DNA of 64,000 bases from Microbacterium sp. C5A9 (GTDB lineage: Bacteria > Actinomycetota > Actinomycetes > Actinomycetales > Microbacteriaceae): contig NZ_JABXGD010000005.1 of NCBI RefSeq assembly GCF_022627955.1, positions 186,001 through 250,000 of the forward strand, written 5' to 3'. Below the pieces are notes generated by a model. The model was not told the origin of the DNA. It made no database searches and saw only the letters and a list, made by a program, of their open reading frames with translations. Positions 60,662 to 64,000 of the stretch are shown here, piece after piece. The stretch's first letter is position 1, and every line of letters begins with the position of its first letter. The translations under genes and the position numbers were made by a program.

Positions 60662-62248
60662 ATGTCAGACCGCGGGAACCAGCCGGACCGGTGGAACAGA
60701 GTGTCCTCCTCGCCCACGAATCCCGGCACCGGTCTCGGCGTCCGCGAGCTGACGGCGGAAGACCTGTTCCGCCCCGCGGAGGCCCGCACCGCGCCTCTCG
60801 ACGAGCGGCTGCGCCAGGTCTACTACTGGATCGTGAACCGGGCCGTCATCTCGCCCTACTACGACATGGAGTTCTCCCACGGCGAGCCGCTGTCGATCGA
60901 GCTGGGCGACGCCGGAGCCACGGTGTCGCTGCCCACGCAGGCGTCGTTCTCGTCGAACGTGCTCGTGCCCCTGCTCACCTTCGCGGTCGGAGGCAAGTGC
61001 CTGCTGATCGGCGGCCCCGGCCGAGGCAAGACCACCGTGGCGGTGCTCATGGGCGTGCTCGCCGGGACCGCATCCGATGACGTGCGGCGCGCCGTGCAGC
61101 AGGGGCAGCCGCAGCTCACGGTCAGCGACCTCGTGGGCATCCCGCTGCCCCGTGATCTGGTGGGGGCGGAGCGGCTGTCGGACATCCGCATCGCGTGGCG
61201 CGACTGGCTGGGCCTGCCGGTCAAGATCATCGACGAGTACAACCGCATCCCGACCAAGACCCAGTCCGCGCTGCTGACGATGGTGGCCGAGGGCTACGTC
61301 GAGAGCCACGACCAGATGCGCCGCACGGCACCGGACGGGGGAGTCGAGAGCTGGTTCTTCACCGCGAACGACGATGCCGGCGGCGGCACGTTCCCGGTCA
61401 TCCAGGCCCTGCGCGATCGCATGGACGTCACGGTGCAGGCCGCCGGATTCAACAGCCGCTTCTTCGACGAGCTGATCACGCGGGTCGAGGCGGGGGAGAA
61501 GCCCGAGGAGCATCTGCCCGCCGAGCTCGCCTTCGACGCGGCGCAGCGGTCGGAGATGCGCGCGTCCATCCGCGCGGTGCCGATCCCGGATGCCGTGCGC
61601 GACCGCCTGCGCTTCTTCCTCAGCCACTTCGAGTTCGTGCAGCACGGCGGACGCCGGTTCGAGTACCGCACGAAGGACGTCGTGACGACCGCGGGCGGCC
61701 GGGTCGGCGAGGTCATCGAGGCCAACAGCGGCGCGGACCTCGACGTCGACCTCGGTGCTCAGACCCGCAACGGACTGTCGGTGCGGGCGCTGCAGACCCT
61801 CATCCTGTACGCCAAGGCGATGGCGTGGTTCCGCGGTGTGGATGCGGTCGAGCTCGACGACGTCGCCGCGGTGCTGCCTTTCGTGCTGCGCGGCAAGCTG
61901 CTGGCCAACGCCACCCATCCTCGCTTCGACGTCGGTGCGGAGCGGGAGCTGAGCACGGACACGGTCAGCTGGCTCGCCGACCTGTTCGCCCAGTCGTGCC
62001 GGCAGTACGACTCGCTCGGACGTGATGCGGATGACGAGGTCGCGGCGCTGCTCGACGAGTTCGATCGTGGACTCGACGGCGTCTCGGCACTCGAGGCGTC
62101 GCGGCGGGTCACGGCCGTCGAGGCGCAGCTGCGCCGCATCGCGACGGTCGGCAAGCTGTACGGGCGCGACTTCGATGACGTCATTGCGCTGAAGTACCTG
62201 CATCAGCGCTACACCGCGTACGTGCGCTGGCAGGAGCTGCGCGGGTGA
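60662..62248 (+). CDS. MoxR-type AAA+ ATPase
   Basis: The 528-residue protein has a Walker A motif GGPGRGKTTVAVLMG near residue 115, Walker B-like VKIIDEYNRIPTKTQSALL, and a sensor-type segment SWFFTANDDAGGGTFPVIQA. These place it in the MoxR family, which typically works with vWA-domain and metal-binding partners as a chaperone. The C-terminal ~200 residues contain a helical lid and a further region. Starts at ATG 60662 (leaderless spacing) and ATG 60653 (overlapping the nadR stop) differ by three residues. It is coupled to the next gene by a 4-nt overlap. Confidence 0.88.
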   Translation: MSDRGNQPDRWNRVSSSPTNPGTGLGVRELTAEDLFRPAEARTAPLDERLRQVYYWIVNRAVISPYYDMEFSHGEPLSIELGDAGATVSLPTQASFSSNVLVPLLTFAVGGKCLLIGGPGRGKTTVAVLMGVLAGTASDDVRRAVQQGQPQLTVSDLVGIPLPRDLVGAERLSDIRIAWRDWLGLPVKIIDEYNRIPTKTQSALLTMVAEGYVESHDQMRRTAPDGGVESWFFTANDDAGGGTFPVIQALRDRMDVTVQAAGFNSRFFDELITRVEAGEKPEEHLPAELAFDAAQRSEMRASIRAVPIPDAVRDRLRFFLSHFEFVQHGGRRFEYRTKDVVTTAGGRVGEVIEANSGADLDVDLGAQTRNGLSVRALQTLILYAKAMAWFRGVDAVELDDVAAVLPFVLRGKLLANATHPRFDVGAERELSTDTVSWLADLFAQSCRQYDSLGRDADDEVAALLDEFDRGLDGVSALEASRRVTAVEAQLRRIATVGKLYGRDFDDVIALKYLHQRYTAYVRWQELRG

Positions 62249-62937
62249 ATCGCCTGCCCGTGCAGCTGGCGAACGCGCCGGCCCCGTTCGCCCCCGCGGC
62301 GCTCCCGGACTTCTCGTCCGTGGGGCTCGACACAGCCCTCGCGGCGAGGTCGGTGTCGCAGGCGCACGGCGACGCCGAGCTGTTCACCCGGGCGCTCGCC
62401 GCAGGGGTCGCGGCGGATGCGGCATCCCGCGACGACCGTGACCGGGCGCTCGACCTCGTCGCGATCGCCGGATGGCGCGCCGGCGCGCTCGGCCTGCGTG
62501 CCGATGCACTGACCAGGCTCGCCGCGCTGCCGACCGCCGAGACGCGCGTGGCGGCGGCAGCCGTGCTCGGAATCGGCGTCGACCAGCTCGACGTCTTCAT
62601 ACGGCGCCAGGGGACGGACCGTTTCTGGTGGCCGGGCCGTGCCGATCAGCGAGGATACGTGCTGGCCGTCGGCGGGTTCCGCGGCATCGGCGGTGCGTGG
62701 ATCCGTCCGCCCGAGCGCGTGGAGCGCCTGGCCGACCCCGGCGCCTTCGCCTTCCTCGTCGGAGGCGTCTGGTGGCGTCTCGACGCCGATGTGTGGGGCT
62801 CGCGACTCGCCGTGCTCGCAGAGGAGCCGGCCACGGCACTCGCGAGCGGTGAGCGCGTGACGGTGCAGGATGGCGTGACGGTGGTGATCGGCCCCGACAC
62901 GCACCTCGCGTGGGTGCACGTGCGGGAGGCCGCGTGA
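62245..62937 (+). CDS. Unknown protein of the MoxR module
   Basis: No family is recognised with confidence in these 230 residues. The N-terminal half is Ala-rich and helical (GLDTALAARSVSQAHGDAEL). The C-terminal half is beta-rich with many Trp and Gly residues (RFWWPGRADQRGYVLAVGGF, AFLVGGVWWRLDADVWGSRL). It starts at GTG overlapping the ATPase stop and ends overlapping the next GTG, so all three are made from one message. A scaffold linking the ATPase to the zincin-like protein is inferred from position only; the small bpX-type partners of MoxR-vWA ternary systems are a possible comparison. Confidence 0.7.
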   Translation: MNRLPVQLANAPAPFAPAALPDFSSVGLDTALAARSVSQAHGDAELFTRALAAGVAADAASRDDRDRALDLVAIAGWRAGALGLRADALTRLAALPTAETRVAAAAVLGIGVDQLDVFIRRQGTDRFWWPGRADQRGYVLAVGGFRGIGGAWIRPPERVERLADPGAFAFLVGGVWWRLDADVWGSRLAVLAEEPATALASGERVTVQDGVTVVIGPDTHLAWVHVREAA

Positions 62938-64000
62938 GCGCGGAGCCCGAGCAGCGCGCGCAGCCGGCGCCGGAGACGGTGCCGTTGAGCGATGAGGCGC
63001 GAGCAGCCTGGGAGCGGGCGCTCGCCCTGTGGCGCGTGCGTCTCGACGACCCCCGGATGCACCCGGGTGCCGCCGCCCGGCACGGGGCGCCCGCCTGGTT
63101 CCGCTTCCCGCCCTCGGTCACCGTGGATCCGCACTACCTCGCCGAACGAGGACTCGCCGACGAGCTGTGGAGCATGTTCGCGCACGAGATCGGTCACCAC
63201 GTGCTCGCCCCCAGCACCCGCATCGACGCGCTGAAGATCGACCACCAGATGGCCAGGGCGATCATGACCGTGTCGCCTCATCGCGACGCCGGCGACGGGG
63301 CGCGGCGGCTCGGCAATCTGTGGAGCGATCTGCTCGTGAACACCCGTCTCGCGCAGCTGCAGCGCGCCGAGGCCGGAGGCTCTTCCACCCCGACGCGCGA
63401 TCTGGGCATCGTCCGGCTCGGACGTGCGCTGTATCCCGCGCCCGCCGACAGCGCCGACCGTCTCTGGTGGGTCTACTGCCGTGCGTACGAGCTGCTGTGG
63501 CAGCTGCCGCAGGGCACTCTGTGCGCGCCTGAGCCGCCGGCTCGTCCGGTCGCCAGGCCCGTGGCTCAACGGCCGGTCCCGATGAGTGAGATCCCCGAGG
63601 AACACCGCGAGAAGGAGCGGCTGCTGCGCGAGGCCCGTGCCGAGCGCGAGCGCGTCGCCGCGGAGCTCGCGGGGGCGACCGCCACGAATCCACCGGTCGA
63701 CGCGGCCCTGGTCGCCGACGCCGTGCGCACGTTCGGCACCGACCCGGTGTCGGGAGCCGCGCTGTTCGGAGTGATCGCGGCACCGTATCTCGCCGAGCAG
63801 GACGCCGCCGGTGGCTGGCCCCTCGAGCCTCCCGTCGGGTGCGGCGTCGACGACCGGCCCGCGACCGCCGCGGAACTCGGTCGCCTCCTCGCCGATCAGC
63901 GACTGCGCGGCGATCTGCCGCGGCATCCGGGCACGGTGCGCGACAGCAACGACAGCGTCGATCCCGATGACGGAATCGACGGGGAGAAGAAGAGCGCCGG
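62934..64000 (+). CDS. Zincin-like HExxH protein of the MoxR module (3' end outside window)
   Basis: The frame starts at GTG 62934 (4-nt overlap) and remains open to the last base, giving at least 355 residues. It contains a zinc-metalloprotease motif HEIGHH at residues 84-89, then KIDHQMARAIM, NLWSDLLVNTRLAQLQR and a long Ala/Glu/Arg helix. The pattern resembles putative metallopeptidase domains that precede a vWA domain in MoxR-associated proteins; the vWA part, if present, would lie outside the window. The end near 63950 is acidic (SNDSVDPDDGIDGE), as in a linker. The activity is unproven. Confidence 0.75.
   Translation, partial: MSAEPEQRAQPAPETVPLSDEARAAWERALALWRVRLDDPRMHPGAAARHGAPAWFRFPPSVTVDPHYLAERGLADELWSMFAHEIGHHVLAPSTRIDALKIDHQMARAIMTVSPHRDAGDGARRLGNLWSDLLVNTRLAQLQRAEAGGSSTPTRDLGIVRLGRALYPAPADSADRLWWVYCRAYELLWQLPQGTLCAPEPPARPVARPVAQRPVPMSEIPEEHREKERLLREARAERERVAAELAGATATNPPVDAALVADAVRTFGTDPVSGAALFGVIAAPYLAEQDAAGGWPLEPPVGCGVDDRPATAAELGRLLADQRLRGDLPRHPGTVRDSNDSVDPDDGIDGEKKSA

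Noticed and set aside
1..64000. tRNA, rRNA, insertion sequences, prophage or plasmid origin
   Set aside because: I looked for cloverleaf-like segments, transposase motifs, terminal inverted repeats and integrase genes and saw none.

Overview
The window is high-GC actinobacterial DNA, most likely Microbacterium or a close Microbacteriaceae relative. The evidence is the S10-spc-alpha ribosomal gene order, pervasive GTG/TTG starts, TANNNT promoters placed directly before start codons, LAXTG-type cell-wall sorting, and Ala/Lys/Glu-rich tails on ribosomal proteins. The assignment is inferred from content; no 16S rRNA gene is present.

Region 1 (1-30.5 kb) is a cell-surface and exopolysaccharide (EPS) locus. 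It opens with the 3' part of a giant DUF11-repeat adhesin, a VanZ-family membrane protein and a membrane-anchored clan-A glycoside hydrolase. Next comes a minus-strand block (23.3 to 12.0 kb) in which nine genes are joined by overlapping stop/start codons: four glycosyltransferases, three polysaccharide pyruvyl transferases, a Wzx-type flippase and a Wzy-type polymerase/ligase. UDP-glucose 6-dehydrogenase follows with its own promoter. Divergent from this block are a DUF4012 protein, the priming sugar-phosphate transferase, a putative lipoprotein, a Tat-type M23-like protein and an acyltransferase-3/SGNH protein. Together they suggest a Wzx/Wzy-dependent polysaccharide containing glucuronate, pyruvylated and possibly O-acylated.

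Region 2 (30.6-37.8 kb) holds a small MT0933/Rv0909-like antitoxin-family protein and a 1922-residue secreted protein. That protein combines seven Ig-like repeats, long beta-helix-like repeats with Asp/Asn calcium-type loops, and a C-terminal cutinase-like esterase. A 41-42 nt terminator-containing repeat lies on each side of it. The 855-base gap before the ribosomal operon contains a promoter followed by a run of nine hairpins ending in a strong terminator (candidate structured RNA), then a second promoter with a leader of about 315 nt ahead of rpsJ.

Region 3 (37.8-54.3 kb) is the S10-spc-alpha cluster: rpsJ, rplC, rplD, rplW, rplB, rpsS, rplV, rpsC, rplP, rpmC, rpsQ, rplN, rplX, rplE, rpsH, rplF, rplR, rpsE, rpmD, rplO, secY, adk, map, a DsbA-like gene, infA, rpmJ, rpsM, rpsK, rpoA, rplQ. 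rpsN is absent between rplE and rpsH, and rpsD is absent between rpsK and rpoA.

Region 4 (54.4-64 kb) carries an acyl-CoA ligase on the minus strand, then a TauE/SafE permease, a HadA/HadB-type dehydratase pair, murB, and NAD salvage genes (pnuC, nadR-like). It ends with a translationally coupled module of a MoxR-type AAA+ ATPase, an unknown protein and a HEIGHH zincin-like protein that runs off the window.
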